Positions 7,982 through 15,581 of a DNA stretch of 64,000 nt are shown piece after piece. A program made the translations under genes and the position numbers. Where the stretch lies: NCBI RefSeq assembly GCF_900215325.1, contig NZ_OCMS01000003.1:186001-250000 (forward strand). Direction: 5' to 3'. Under the pieces are notes generated by a model, which saw nothing but the letters and a program-made list of their open reading frames with translations, was not told where the DNA came from and did not search any database. Origin of the DNA: Fibrobacter sp. UWB16. Lineage in GTDB: Bacteria > Fibrobacterota > Fibrobacteria > Fibrobacterales > Fibrobacteraceae. Every line of letters starts with the position of its first letter. The first letter of the stretch is position 1.

Positions 7982-9222
7982 GTGAAGAAGAAAACAAACC
8001 GAAGCGTACCGTAAGAATCACGCTTGACCGTAAATTTGGAGTCAGCGAAGCTCCTGAACGCCGCCCTCGTCGTGACGATGACCGCGGTTCCTTTGGCGAC
8101 AAGCCCTCGTTCCGTGGGGATCGTGGCGATCGTCGTTTTGACCGTGACCGCGGCGAACGCCGCTTTGATCGTGGTGAACGCCGTTTCGACCGCGACAACC
8201 GCGATGAAAACCGCGAAGGCCGTCCGTTCAACCGTGAAGAACGCCGTGGTGGTGGCCGCTTTGACCGTGACCGCCGTCCGCGCCGCTTTGGCGACAAGCC
8301 GTTTAACCGCGGACCGCGCGGCGCTATGAACGCCCCGGTCTACCGCCAGCGCCCGGAACAGAAGGAAGCCGTTGACGAAAACTTGGACGAAGCCGCACTC
8401 GAAGCACGTGCCGCCCAGATTGAAGCCGTTGAAGATTCCGTGGCTACACCGCCTTGGTTCAAACGCCTCATCGCCTGCACGACCGAAAAGGGTCGCGAAC
8501 GCGAAGGCAAGTTCCTTGGCGAAGGCGTTCACGTTGTTGAAGAACTCGTGAAGCACCACCGCGAACTCGTGATTTCTGTTTACGTTGTCGAAGGCTTTGA
8601 AAACGAAGAACTCATCGAAGCTATTAACGAAGCCGAAATTACGCTCCACACTCTTACCGAAGACCAGATGAAGCGCCTCTCTTCGACGATGACGACGCAG
8701 GGCATCATTGCTTACTGCAACATCGCAAGCAAGAAGCCGGTCTACGAAACAAGCCGCAGCGTGCTTACGCTTGTGGACGCCGTGCAGGATCCGGGTAACC
8801 TCGGCACGCTTTTCCGCACGAGCCTTGGTTTCAATTCTTCGGGCATGATTCTCGGTCGTGGTACAGTGAGCCCGTTCAACCCGAAGGTCGTTCGTGGTTC
8901 CTCGGGTACGTTCCTCCGCGTTCCGTTTGAATTCGACGTGGATCTCGTGGACCAGATCAACTTCCTCCGTAGCAAGGGCTATACCATCATCGCAACGGAT
9001 TTGCATGCTAAGCAGTCCCTCCGCGAAATCCCGGCTCACAAGCTCCGCAAGATGGCTTTCCTCGTGGGTAACGAAGGTGCCGGCACGAACCCGTACTTCA
9101 TCGAACTCGCCGACGAAACGGTGAAGATCCCGATGAGCAGTGAACTTGAATCTCTGAATGTGGCTGTCGCACATGGCATTCTCTCTTACGAAGCCGCCCA
9201 GATTCAGGAGGAATTGAAGTAA
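7978..9222 (+). CDS. SpoU/TrmH-family RNA 2'-O-methyltransferase with Arg/Asp-rich extension
   Basis: A SPOUT (knotted) methyltransferase that would use SAM to methylate ribose 2'-OH of rRNA or tRNA. The three family motifs are clear in the C-terminal half: LVDAVQDPGNLGTLFRTSLGF, AFLVGNEGAGTNP and IPMSSELESLNVAVAHGILSYE. Before them is the SpoU substrate-binding domain (GEGVHVVEELV). The first ~115 residues are unusual: a low-complexity tract of RFDRDRGERRFDRGERRF type, strongly charged and probably disordered, of the kind that binds RNA. Translationally coupled to dxs upstream and to pyrF downstream (1-base overlap). Target nucleotide unknown. Confidence 0.9.
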   Translation: MSEEENKPKRTVRITLDRKFGVSEAPERRPRRDDDRGSFGDKPSFRGDRGDRRFDRDRGERRFDRGERRFDRDNRDENREGRPFNREERRGGGRFDRDRRPRRFGDKPFNRGPRGAMNAPVYRQRPEQKEAVDENLDEAALEARAAQIEAVEDSVATPPWFKRLIACTTEKGREREGKFLGEGVHVVEELVKHHRELVISVYVVEGFENEELIEAINEAEITLHTLTEDQMKRLSSTMTTQGIIAYCNIASKKPVYETSRSVLTLVDAVQDPGNLGTLFRTSLGFNSSGMILGRGTVSPFNPKVVRGSSGTFLRVPFEFDVDLVDQINFLRSKGYTIIATDLHAKQSLREIPAHKLRKMAFLVGNEGAGTNPYFIELADETVKIPMSSELESLNVAVAHGILSYEAAQIQEELK

Positions 9223-10109
9223 TGACGTGCTTTTACGATCGCCTTGAACAGCGTATTGCGAAGTGCGGTAACCCGGTGTGCATGGGCATGGACCCTGTGC
9301 TCAAGCTCATTCCGCTCGAAGGCACTCCCGAAGACCGCATCAAGCGCTTCTATTCCGACATCTTGGAATGCTGCCTCAAGCGTAACGTGCAGCCGGCTGT
9401 CGTAAAGCCGAACAGCGCTTATTACGAATGCGTGAGCGTGCAGTCGATGCTCGTTTTGCAGCAGCTCATTGCCGATTACAGAAGTGCTGGCATCCCGGTT
9501 ATCTTGGATGCAAAGCGCGGTGACATTGGCAAGTCCAGTGCCGCCTACGCCAACGCCGCTTACGATGTTTACCGTGCAGACGCCGTGACCGTCTCTCCGT
9601 GGATGGGTGCCGATTCCGTCGGTCCGTTCATTCGCGAAGATAGCGAAAACGGTGCCTACGTGCTCCTCCGCACAAGCAACAAGGGCGCTCACGACTTCCA
9701 GGATTTGCCTGTTACTCGCAGTGACGATCCGCGCGACGTTGCCGAAGCGTTCTATTCCGTAGCGGACAAGATTATGGAATGGGATGCTGACAAGGGATAC
9801 CTTGGTGCCGTTGTCGGTGCAACCCACCCGGAAGAACTTGAGAAGATTACGGCTTACACCGTTGCTCACAAACACGAAATCCCGTTCCTCATTCCGGGCG
9901 TGTCCATTCCGGGCGTGCCGGGCGGTCAGGGCGGCGATGCAAAGACCGTGCTCAACGCTATCGCAAACGGTGGCGGCAAGCGCAAGTTCCATGTGCTCAA
10001 CTCGAGCAGTGGACTCAACTTTGCATGGCAGCGTAACGATACGCCGGCAAACTATGCGAACGATTGCGTCGATGCACTCGAAAAACTCGCAGAGGCATGC
10101 TTGGTTTAG
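9222..10109 (+). CDS. pyrF: Orotidine 5'-phosphate decarboxylase
   Basis: Last step of UMP synthesis: decarboxylates OMP. The 295-residue length and the motif ILDAKRGDIGKSSAAYANAAYD mark it as the longer subfamily 2 enzyme; DAKRGDIG holds the catalytic Lys/Asp. Other conserved parts are GMDPVLKLIP, VKPNSAYYE and the phosphate-binding IPGVPGGQGGD. The ATG overlaps the preceding stop by one base and has a good ribosome site (CAGGAGG). It ends the isoprenoid/RNA-modification/pyrimidine operon; a palindromic repeat follows. Confidence 0.95.
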   Translation: MTCFYDRLEQRIAKCGNPVCMGMDPVLKLIPLEGTPEDRIKRFYSDILECCLKRNVQPAVVKPNSAYYECVSVQSMLVLQQLIADYRSAGIPVILDAKRGDIGKSSAAYANAAYDVYRADAVTVSPWMGADSVGPFIREDSENGAYVLLRTSNKGAHDFQDLPVTRSDDPRDVAEAFYSVADKIMEWDADKGYLGAVVGATHPEELEKITAYTVAHKHEIPFLIPGVSIPGVPGGQGGDAKTVLNAIANGGGKRKFHVLNSSSGLNFAWQRNDTPANYANDCVDALEKLAEACLV

Positions 10110-10118
10110 TTCTTCTAA

Positions 10119-10220
10119 GACGTCATCCTGACCCTGGAGCGTAGCGATAGGGGAAGGATCCAGGGCTTTACTTGATGGATTCTTCGACTACGTGCTTCGC
10201 ACTTCGCTCAGAATGACGTG
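10119..10220. repeat. Dispersed palindromic intergenic repeat (CGTCATCCTGA family)
   Basis: Begins GACGTCATCCTGA and ends TCAGAATGACGTG, so the two ends are inverted copies of each other. The inside carries GCGTAGCGATAGGGGAAGGATCCAG. It fills the gap between pyrF and the next gene. Further copies or partial copies lie at 11065, 13871, 19733 and 27996. Confidence 0.75.
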
Positions 10221-10225
10221 ATGAA

Positions 10226-11077
10226 ATGAATATGCGTTATATCCTTAGCTTCATAGTTGCCGTTGCGGTGATCGTGGTTGCGTTCCATTACGCAAAGCCG
10301 TTGCCTGGCACGAACTTTGACGAATCTTTCTTGCCGAAGGCTTCGTCTGTTCGCTATGTAGCTGCAGGGCATGACGCCTCGGTAGCGGGGCTCTTCTGGA
10401 TCAAGGGCCTCACCGAACTCGGTGAAAGCTACCTCACCGGCAAGGAATATGCGTATCTCGGTCATGTCGCCGAACTCTCGACGAGCCTGGATTCACTATT
10501 CTTCACGCCGTATTATTTTGTCGGTGGCGTGACACCCGTAGATGCTCCCGATACTTCGGACTTCTCGGTACTCCGCCGTGCGACTCGCGTTTATCCTGAA
10601 AACTGGCGCCTTTCGCTTTACTTTGCACTCCGCCTCGCTCGTGGCCCGTACCCCAACAGGACCGAAGCCGCGAACGTGATGCGCAAGTATTTCGATAGCC
10701 CGGATACAACGATTCCCGATCACATCCGCACGATTTACCGCAGCTTTGAACTCGACTCCATGCAGACCGAGACTGCGCTTGAAACCATCCTGAATGACGT
10801 GATGCAACCGCGTTTCAAGAAGTTCCGTGCAAGCTTTTATGTGAAAATCCTCAAGCTCTTCGGTTACAAGGGCTTGATTAGCGACTACAATAAGGACGAC
10901 AATTATCAGAAAGTCAAGTTCCTTGTCGATGGCATGACCGAAGGCCGCATCCCGCCGGTTGTCGTTTACAACCGCCTCCTTGCCATGAAAAAGGTCGAAG
11001 AACCCGTTGCAGATTCTACTGCCGCCGATACGGCTAAAGTAAGTGTTGCGGATTCTACAGCATCTACGTCACCCTGA
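10226..11077 (+). CDS. Membrane-anchored TPR-like helical protein, unknown function
   Basis: 283 residues. One N-terminal membrane segment (residues 4-20, ILSFIVAVAVIVVAF) then a helical periplasmic part. The segment YVAAGHDASVAGLFWIKGLTELGE resembles the opening of a poorly characterised family of anchored TPR-like proteins with the form 'GYD.LLADLLWL', which I recall from deltaproteobacteria. The C-terminal 35 residues are Ala/Asp/Ser/Thr-rich and low complexity. The stop codon TGA is part of the dispersed repeat (ACG TCA CCC TGA), so the last residues are supplied by that repeat. Start ATG 10226 follows GATGAAATGAAT just outside the preceding repeat. No firm function. Confidence 0.65.
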   Translation: MNMRYILSFIVAVAVIVVAFHYAKPLPGTNFDESFLPKASSVRYVAAGHDASVAGLFWIKGLTELGESYLTGKEYAYLGHVAELSTSLDSLFFTPYYFVGGVTPVDAPDTSDFSVLRRATRVYPENWRLSLYFALRLARGPYPNRTEAANVMRKYFDSPDTTIPDHIRTIYRSFELDSMQTETALETILNDVMQPRFKKFRASFYVKILKLFGYKGLISDYNKDDNYQKVKFLVDGMTEGRIPPVVVYNRLLAMKKVEEPVADSTAADTAKVSVADSTASTSP

Positions 11078-11183
11078 GCAAAGCGAAGGGCCCAGTTAAG
11101 TCTCGTAAAAATGCCTCTGGATCCATCAACCCTTACGGGTTTCTGGATGACGAGTTCATGAATTACCAGTTTTGTGGATGACG
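11065..11183. repeat. Dispersed palindromic repeat, degenerate copy
   Basis: CGTCACCCTGAGCAAAGCGAAGGGCCCAG opens the element and GTGGATGACGTG closes it, with GGATCCATC...GGATGACG inside. It lies between two convergent genes and supplies the stop codon of the plus-strand gene ending at 11077. Confidence 0.65.
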
Positions 11184-11187
11184 TGAA

Positions 11188-11961
11188 TTATTCCGCGCAG
11201 CGTGCGGAATTCTTGGGGAGTCCCATCAGCTCGAATGCTGTTTTGCAGCGGTCGAGGAGTTCTCTGGATTTGGATGGGTTGGACTTGCTTAAATATTTAG
11301 CGCGGTGGTAGAGAATGTTTGCCGTCGTATATGGCATGTTTGCCTTGACGGATTCTTTTTCTGCCTTGAGGTAGATCTCGTTGGCGTCGCCCTGGTTCAG
11401 CAAATCAGCTAGGCGGCCTTCAGTCCAGTAATAAATTCCCGTATCGTCATCAAGACGTTTGTCGACCATCTTGAGGGCTTCCTTTGCCTTCTCGTCTCGA
11501 TGGCTGCCTGCATAGGCTATGGCACATTCCGAATAAAATGCGCCTTGCAGTTCGTCTGCAATACCATCTAGGTCGTCTTTGTTAATGCCTTCGCAAAGCG
11601 ATACGGCTTCGGAGAATTTTTCGGTAGCATTCTTTAGTCCGATTTTCGCCTTGATGAGCATTGTTCTTGTCGTTTTGCCGACATTGTTAGATACGTGACT
11701 GAACAAGGAATCCGCCATGTCGAAATCGAGACTCATGGTGCGGACTTGGCCCATTGCAATAAGGATTCGGCTTTCTGCATTGAGGTCGGCTTCTTTGCGG
11801 CTTGCGACAAGGGCTCGATCGAGCTGTGAGTAGCCTTTAGAAAAGTTCCCTGCCTTAAAGGACTTTTGCGCACGTGCGGCAAGCTTTCCGGATTCCGAGG
11901 CGAATACGGCGGTTCCGCTAAGCGCTACACAAAGGGCAATCTTCAAAGCCTTCGTTACCAT
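11188..11961 (-). CDS. Exported TPR-like helical repeat protein
   Basis: 257 residues with a Sec signal peptide (ALCVALSGTAVFASES, cleavage near residue 23). The remainder is helical with TPR-like spacing (ARAQKSFKAGNFSKGYSQLDRAL; ANILYHRAKYLSKSNPSKSRELLDRC). Its ATG overlaps the end of the MCE-protein gene by seven bases, so the two are one transcript read from the minus strand. It probably acts in the periplasm as a scaffold or partner of the MCE protein; no catalytic motif is visible. Confidence 0.7.
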   Translation of the reverse strand: MVTKALKIALCVALSGTAVFASESGKLAARAQKSFKAGNFSKGYSQLDRALVASRKEADLNAESRILIAMGQVRTMSLDFDMADSLFSHVSNNVGKTTRTMLIKAKIGLKNATEKFSEAVSLCEGINKDDLDGIADELQGAFYSECAIAYAGSHRDEKAKEALKMVDKRLDDDTGIYYWTEGRLADLLNQGDANEIYLKAEKESVKANMPYTTANILYHRAKYLSKSNPSKSRELLDRCKTAFELMGLPKNSARCAE

Positions 11962-12947
11962 AGCGTCTCCACGACAAAGGGTACGGAATCATGCGTGGGG
12001 ACATTGCCTTTTAGGAGCCACATCTTGGACATGCCGTTCATCAGGTCGTCGGCACTCTGCAAGGTGTTTTCCGTCGTATTCATGAAATCTTGTAGGCCGG
12101 TCGTTACAGTACCGAAATCGGTGACGAGGTTATCCACGCGGCCAACGGTAGAATCCATGGAGTTCAAAAGCGACGTGACCTGACCCGGTAGCGGCTTGAA
12201 ATCTTCGAGCAAATTGCCTACGTTGTTGGTGACTTCGTTTGCACGGCTTACAAGTTTCGGCACGTCTGTTTTCATCGTGTCTAGCAAGAAGGAGGTCTTT
12301 TTTAACACGTTCTTGCCGAGGAATGTAATTTCGTCAAGTCGATAAAGCTGACGGTTTAAGTTGTCATAAAGGGCGCGGGAACCAAATAATGCACCCATGG
12401 TCGTGCCTGTGTCAAGAGCCATTGCCACAAGTTCATCGGCGGCGTCGATAAGGTGGTTTACACGGCCCAAAAGTTCATTAGCCGTTTCAATAACGGTTTC
12501 GATATCTTTGGCTGAGCCTGCTTTTAAGGTGTCCCCATTTTCTAGAATGCGTCCTCTGTTTTTGATATCGATGTTGATGACGCGGGCCGAGATGAGGTTC
12601 TGGTCGCGGATGGCGTAAACTTCGGCGCTGTCGGTAATCAAGTCCTTGTATTCTTTGCGGATGGCAAATTCAATGACTACACCGATACCGTCTTTGTTGA
12701 TTTCCGTCTTGGATATCTGCCCGACGTTAACACCGTTAATCTGTACGCGAGTACCCGATGTGAGACCGAGCGCCTTTTCAAATGTACTGTAAAGGTTGTA
12801 GTTCTCTTTGATTTTACCATTGTCCTTGTCAAAAAGGAAGTGGTAAAGTACCAACGAAAAAATCATGATGGCAACAGTGCTAACAACGCCGACCAAAAGG
12901 CCGGACATTTCCATCCAGTTAACCTGTTTTATCTTTTGAAATGCCAT
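11955..12947 (-). CDS. MCE/MlaD-family lipid-transport protein
   Basis: 330 residues. One N-terminal membrane anchor near residues 13-35 (LLVGVVSTVAIMIFSLVLYHF), then the MCE domain at about 45-125 (GLTSGTRVQINGVNVGQISKTEI ... AEVYAIRDQNLISARVINID), then long helices. MCE proteins form rings that carry phospholipids or sterols between inner and outer membrane. The usual partner genes for the ATPase and permease (MlaE/MlaF type) are not beside it, so it is an orphan here; the downstream TPR-like protein is its only obvious neighbour. Confidence 0.85.
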   Translation of the reverse strand: MAFQKIKQVNWMEMSGLLVGVVSTVAIMIFSLVLYHFLFDKDNGKIKENYNLYSTFEKALGLTSGTRVQINGVNVGQISKTEINKDGIGVVIEFAIRKEYKDLITDSAEVYAIRDQNLISARVINIDIKNRGRILENGDTLKAGSAKDIETVIETANELLGRVNHLIDAADELVAMALDTGTTMGALFGSRALYDNLNRQLYRLDEITFLGKNVLKKTSFLLDTMKTDVPKLVSRANEVTNNVGNLLEDFKPLPGQVTSLLNSMDSTVGRVDNLVTDFGTVTTGLQDFMNTTENTLQSADDLMNGMSKMWLLKGNVPTHDSVPFVVETLW

Positions 12948-13013
12948 TGCTTTCGTGAAATATAAATAGATTATATTGTCAAATTGAATTTAATTGATTT
13001 TTTTCGAGGAAAT

Positions 13014-14330
13014 ATGGATTTTTTTGAATTTTTGAATACCGCAGTGACGCCTTACCATACTGTAGACGCTTTGAAGTCTTTTTTCAAGGCAAATTCCTTT
13101 ACTGAAATTGAGCTAGGTGCCAATCTTGAGCCTGCAAAAGCCTATTTCGTGTGCCGCGAAGCTTCGATCATTGCGTTCCGTACACCCCAAAAGTGGAGTG
13201 ACGAGTCGAGGTTCAAGATCGCTCTTGCGCATACGGACTTCCCGACGCTCAAGATTTCCCCGAATCCGGATGTCGTAAATGCAGGCGTATGCACGCTCCA
13301 TACGGAGGTCTACGGTTCTCCGCTTTACACGAGCTGGCTCGATCGTGACCTTGGGTATGCAGGGATGCTTGCTTACGTGGATGCCGGTAGCTCGACTCTC
13401 AAGACGAAACTGTTCCGTGGCGAAAAACTTTTCAGGATTCCGCAGTTGGCGGTCCACCTGAACCGTGGCGTGAATCAGGATGGTCTCAAGGTCAATCCGC
13501 AGATTGATTTCAATGCGCTGTGGGCGGGCGCTCCGGAAAGTAACTCTTCTGAAAAACGCAAGAACTTGTTTGTAGCATCGCTTGAAAAGGAACTCCCGGA
13601 AGGATCGCGCCTGATTGATTTTGACGTACAGCTTTTTGATGCCCAGTCTGCAAATCGCGGCGGCTTTAATGATGAATGGATTTATTCGGGCAGGCTCGAT
13701 AACTTGAGCAGCTGCCACGCCATTGCCGAAGCGATGGTGTCTGCGAAGTCGGCTGAAAGCGATTGCCTTGTGGCTTGCTTCTTCAATAACGAAGAAGTCG
13801 GTTCCAACACGCGTGAAGGAGCTGCCGGTAACTTTTTAAAGAGTGTCTTGGATTCTATCGCTTCGCTCCAAAATGACTGTCACCCTGGAGTGCGCGAGCA
13901 CGATAGGGCCCAAGCGCCTCTCTCGTCTCTCGCCTCTCGTCTCTCGTCTAGTATCGCCCTCTCTATCGACATGGCCCATGCCGAGCATCCGAACCACACG
14001 GAAAAGCACGAACTGAATCACGCTCCTCTGTTGGGAAAAGGTATTGTACTTAAGACAAACTCACAAAAGCGCTATGCAAGTGACTTGATGAGTTCCGCTC
14101 AACTTCGATTGCTTTGCGAAAAGGCCGAAATTCCACTTCAAGTTTTCATCATGCGAAACGACATGCCATGTGGTTCAACGGTAGGCCCGACGGTCTCTGC
14201 AAATCTAGGAATCCCGACGGTCGATATCGGCGAGCCCATGCTCAGCATGCATAGCATTCGCGAGATGATGGCCGCAAGCGACCATGAAGATATGATAAAG
14301 CTCGTCAAAGCGCTTTATTGCTACAGCTAA
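13014..14330 (+). CDS. M18-family aminopeptidase with repeat-derived insertion
   Basis: A cytoplasmic metallo-aminopeptidase that removes N-terminal residues. Probable metal ligands and catalytic residues: LAHTDFPTLK (His), GRLDNLSSCHA (Asp), FFNNEEVGS (Glu-Glu), SIDMAHAEHPN (Asp) and SMHSIREM (His near the C-terminus). ATG 13014 is chosen because CGAGGAA lies just upstream; the in-frame TTG at 12984 adds residues unlike the family. Between the Glu-Glu block and SIDMAHA, bases 13871-13951 encode about 27 residues (NDCHPGVREHDRAQAPL..., then Ser/Leu/Arg repeats) that are plainly a translated copy of the dispersed repeat plus a CTCTCGTCT microsatellite. The frame is kept, so the enzyme may still fold with a loop there. 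Confidence 0.9.
   Translation: MDFFEFLNTAVTPYHTVDALKSFFKANSFTEIELGANLEPAKAYFVCREASIIAFRTPQKWSDESRFKIALAHTDFPTLKISPNPDVVNAGVCTLHTEVYGSPLYTSWLDRDLGYAGMLAYVDAGSSTLKTKLFRGEKLFRIPQLAVHLNRGVNQDGLKVNPQIDFNALWAGAPESNSSEKRKNLFVASLEKELPEGSRLIDFDVQLFDAQSANRGGFNDEWIYSGRLDNLSSCHAIAEAMVSAKSAESDCLVACFFNNEEVGSNTREGAAGNFLKSVLDSIASLQNDCHPGVREHDRAQAPLSSLASRLSSSIALSIDMAHAEHPNHTEKHELNHAPLLGKGIVLKTNSQKRYASDLMSSAQLRLLCEKAEIPLQVFIMRNDMPCGSTVGPTVSANLGIPTVDIGEPMLSMHSIREMMAASDHEDMIKLVKALYCYS
13871..13951. repeat. Dispersed repeat plus CTCTCGTCT microsatellite inside the M18 gene
   Basis: AATGACTGTCACCCTGGAG...GATAGGGCCCAAG matches the dispersed repeat ends, followed by several imperfect CTCTCGTCT/CTCTCGCCT units. It lies wholly inside coding sequence and its length keeps the frame open. 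Confidence 0.7.
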
Positions 14331-14414
14331 ATTCATGCTGAAACGGCGAGCCTTGCGCAGAACCTGTGAAAAGATTTCTATAATTTTCGAATCAATTCAC
14401 AATAAAGATGGAAT

Positions 14415-15581
14415 ATGCAAAAAGGCTCGAACGAGATTGATAATTTTCTGACGCCCGATGATACAAAAGTGATGAAGGGGATTGCAATTGTCTGCATGCT
14501 CCTGCATCATCTTTGGTTTTTCCCGAACCGTATTCCGGGTGGGGGCGTTGTTGGCATTTTTACGATGTTCAATATGCCATTGACTATTTATTTGGGAATC
14601 TTTGGCAAAATATGCGTCCCGATGTTTTTCTTCTTTGGCGGTTATGGAGTCTATAAGAGCTCCTACGGAAAACCCTACGATATCGTTGGGCGCCTTAAAA
14701 AACTTTATTTTGCGTACTGGAAAGTCTTTCTTGTTTTCGTTCCGATTGGTTTCCTGTTCTTTTCTGCACAGGTCCCGTATTGCGCTGATCCTTTTATTTA
14801 TTCGCGCTTTGAAATTTTCTCGTTAAGGGAATTAGTTTCGAACTTCCTTGGGTTTGCATCGACATATAACAGGGAATGGTGGTTCCTCATAAGTTACGCA
14901 TTCGCCTTGGTGACATTCCCGCTTGTCAGGGCCGTTATTGACCGCTATTCGGCAAGAATCAATTTGTTCATTATCGTTATTGTGTCGCTTTTGTTTGCGC
15001 ATGTTTTTCCTGGACTTAAATCGGTGCCTTCGCTTGGCGTTCTCGGAAATAGCCACATGTACCTCCGCTTTTTCTGCCAGATTGCGCCGTATGCGGCTTG
15101 TTTCTGGATGGGTGCAATCGTCGCACGTAATGGGCTCTTTGACCGTTTGCACAATTCTGCCAAGCAGCATGGACTTTTGAACCCTCTGGCCGATATTGCC
15201 ATCTGGTGCATGATTATCGTCATGCGTCAAAATGAAATTGGCGATATTTTTGATGTGTTCTTCATCCCGGTTTTAACCGTTGTTGCTATGGACTTCTTGA
15301 GCCATGTCAGGCTCTTGAAAAAAGGATTTTGGTATCTCGGACGCCAGAGTACATTTATGTGGCTTATCCACCCGTTCTTCTGTTATTACTTTGGTGTCCC
15401 GGCGATGATTGTCGCATATCCGCGATATGCAATCCCGTCGCTGCTCGTGCTTATTGTAATGACGTACTTTGCGTCGGTGCTTTTGGAATATTTCTGGAAG
15501 GGTTTTGGTTTTGTTTATCGGAAAGCGAATTCCGTGAATATTCATTTTAAACATTTTGGAGCTTCTGGTGAAAAACGATAA
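14415..15581 (+). CDS. Acyltransferase 3 family membrane protein
   Basis: 388 residues with about ten membrane segments. The N-terminal KVMKGIAIVCMLLHHLWFF matches the acyltransferase-3 opening with its conserved His, and FFFFGGYGVYKS follows. The family transfers acetyl or other acyl groups onto surface sugars, O-antigen, peptidoglycan or antibiotics. The end overlaps the start of the next gene by 14 bases. With the two glycosyltransferases downstream it forms an envelope-glycan modification operon; the acceptor is unknown. Confidence 0.85.
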   Translation: MQKGSNEIDNFLTPDDTKVMKGIAIVCMLLHHLWFFPNRIPGGGVVGIFTMFNMPLTIYLGIFGKICVPMFFFFGGYGVYKSSYGKPYDIVGRLKKLYFAYWKVFLVFVPIGFLFFSAQVPYCADPFIYSRFEIFSLRELVSNFLGFASTYNREWWFLISYAFALVTFPLVRAVIDRYSARINLFIIVIVSLLFAHVFPGLKSVPSLGVLGNSHMYLRFFCQIAPYAACFWMGAIVARNGLFDRLHNSAKQHGLLNPLADIAIWCMIIVMRQNEIGDIFDVFFIPVLTVVAMDFLSHVRLLKKGFWYLGRQSTFMWLIHPFFCYYFGVPAMIVAYPRYAIPSLLVLIVMTYFASVLLEYFWKGFGFVYRKANSVNIHFKHFGASGEKR

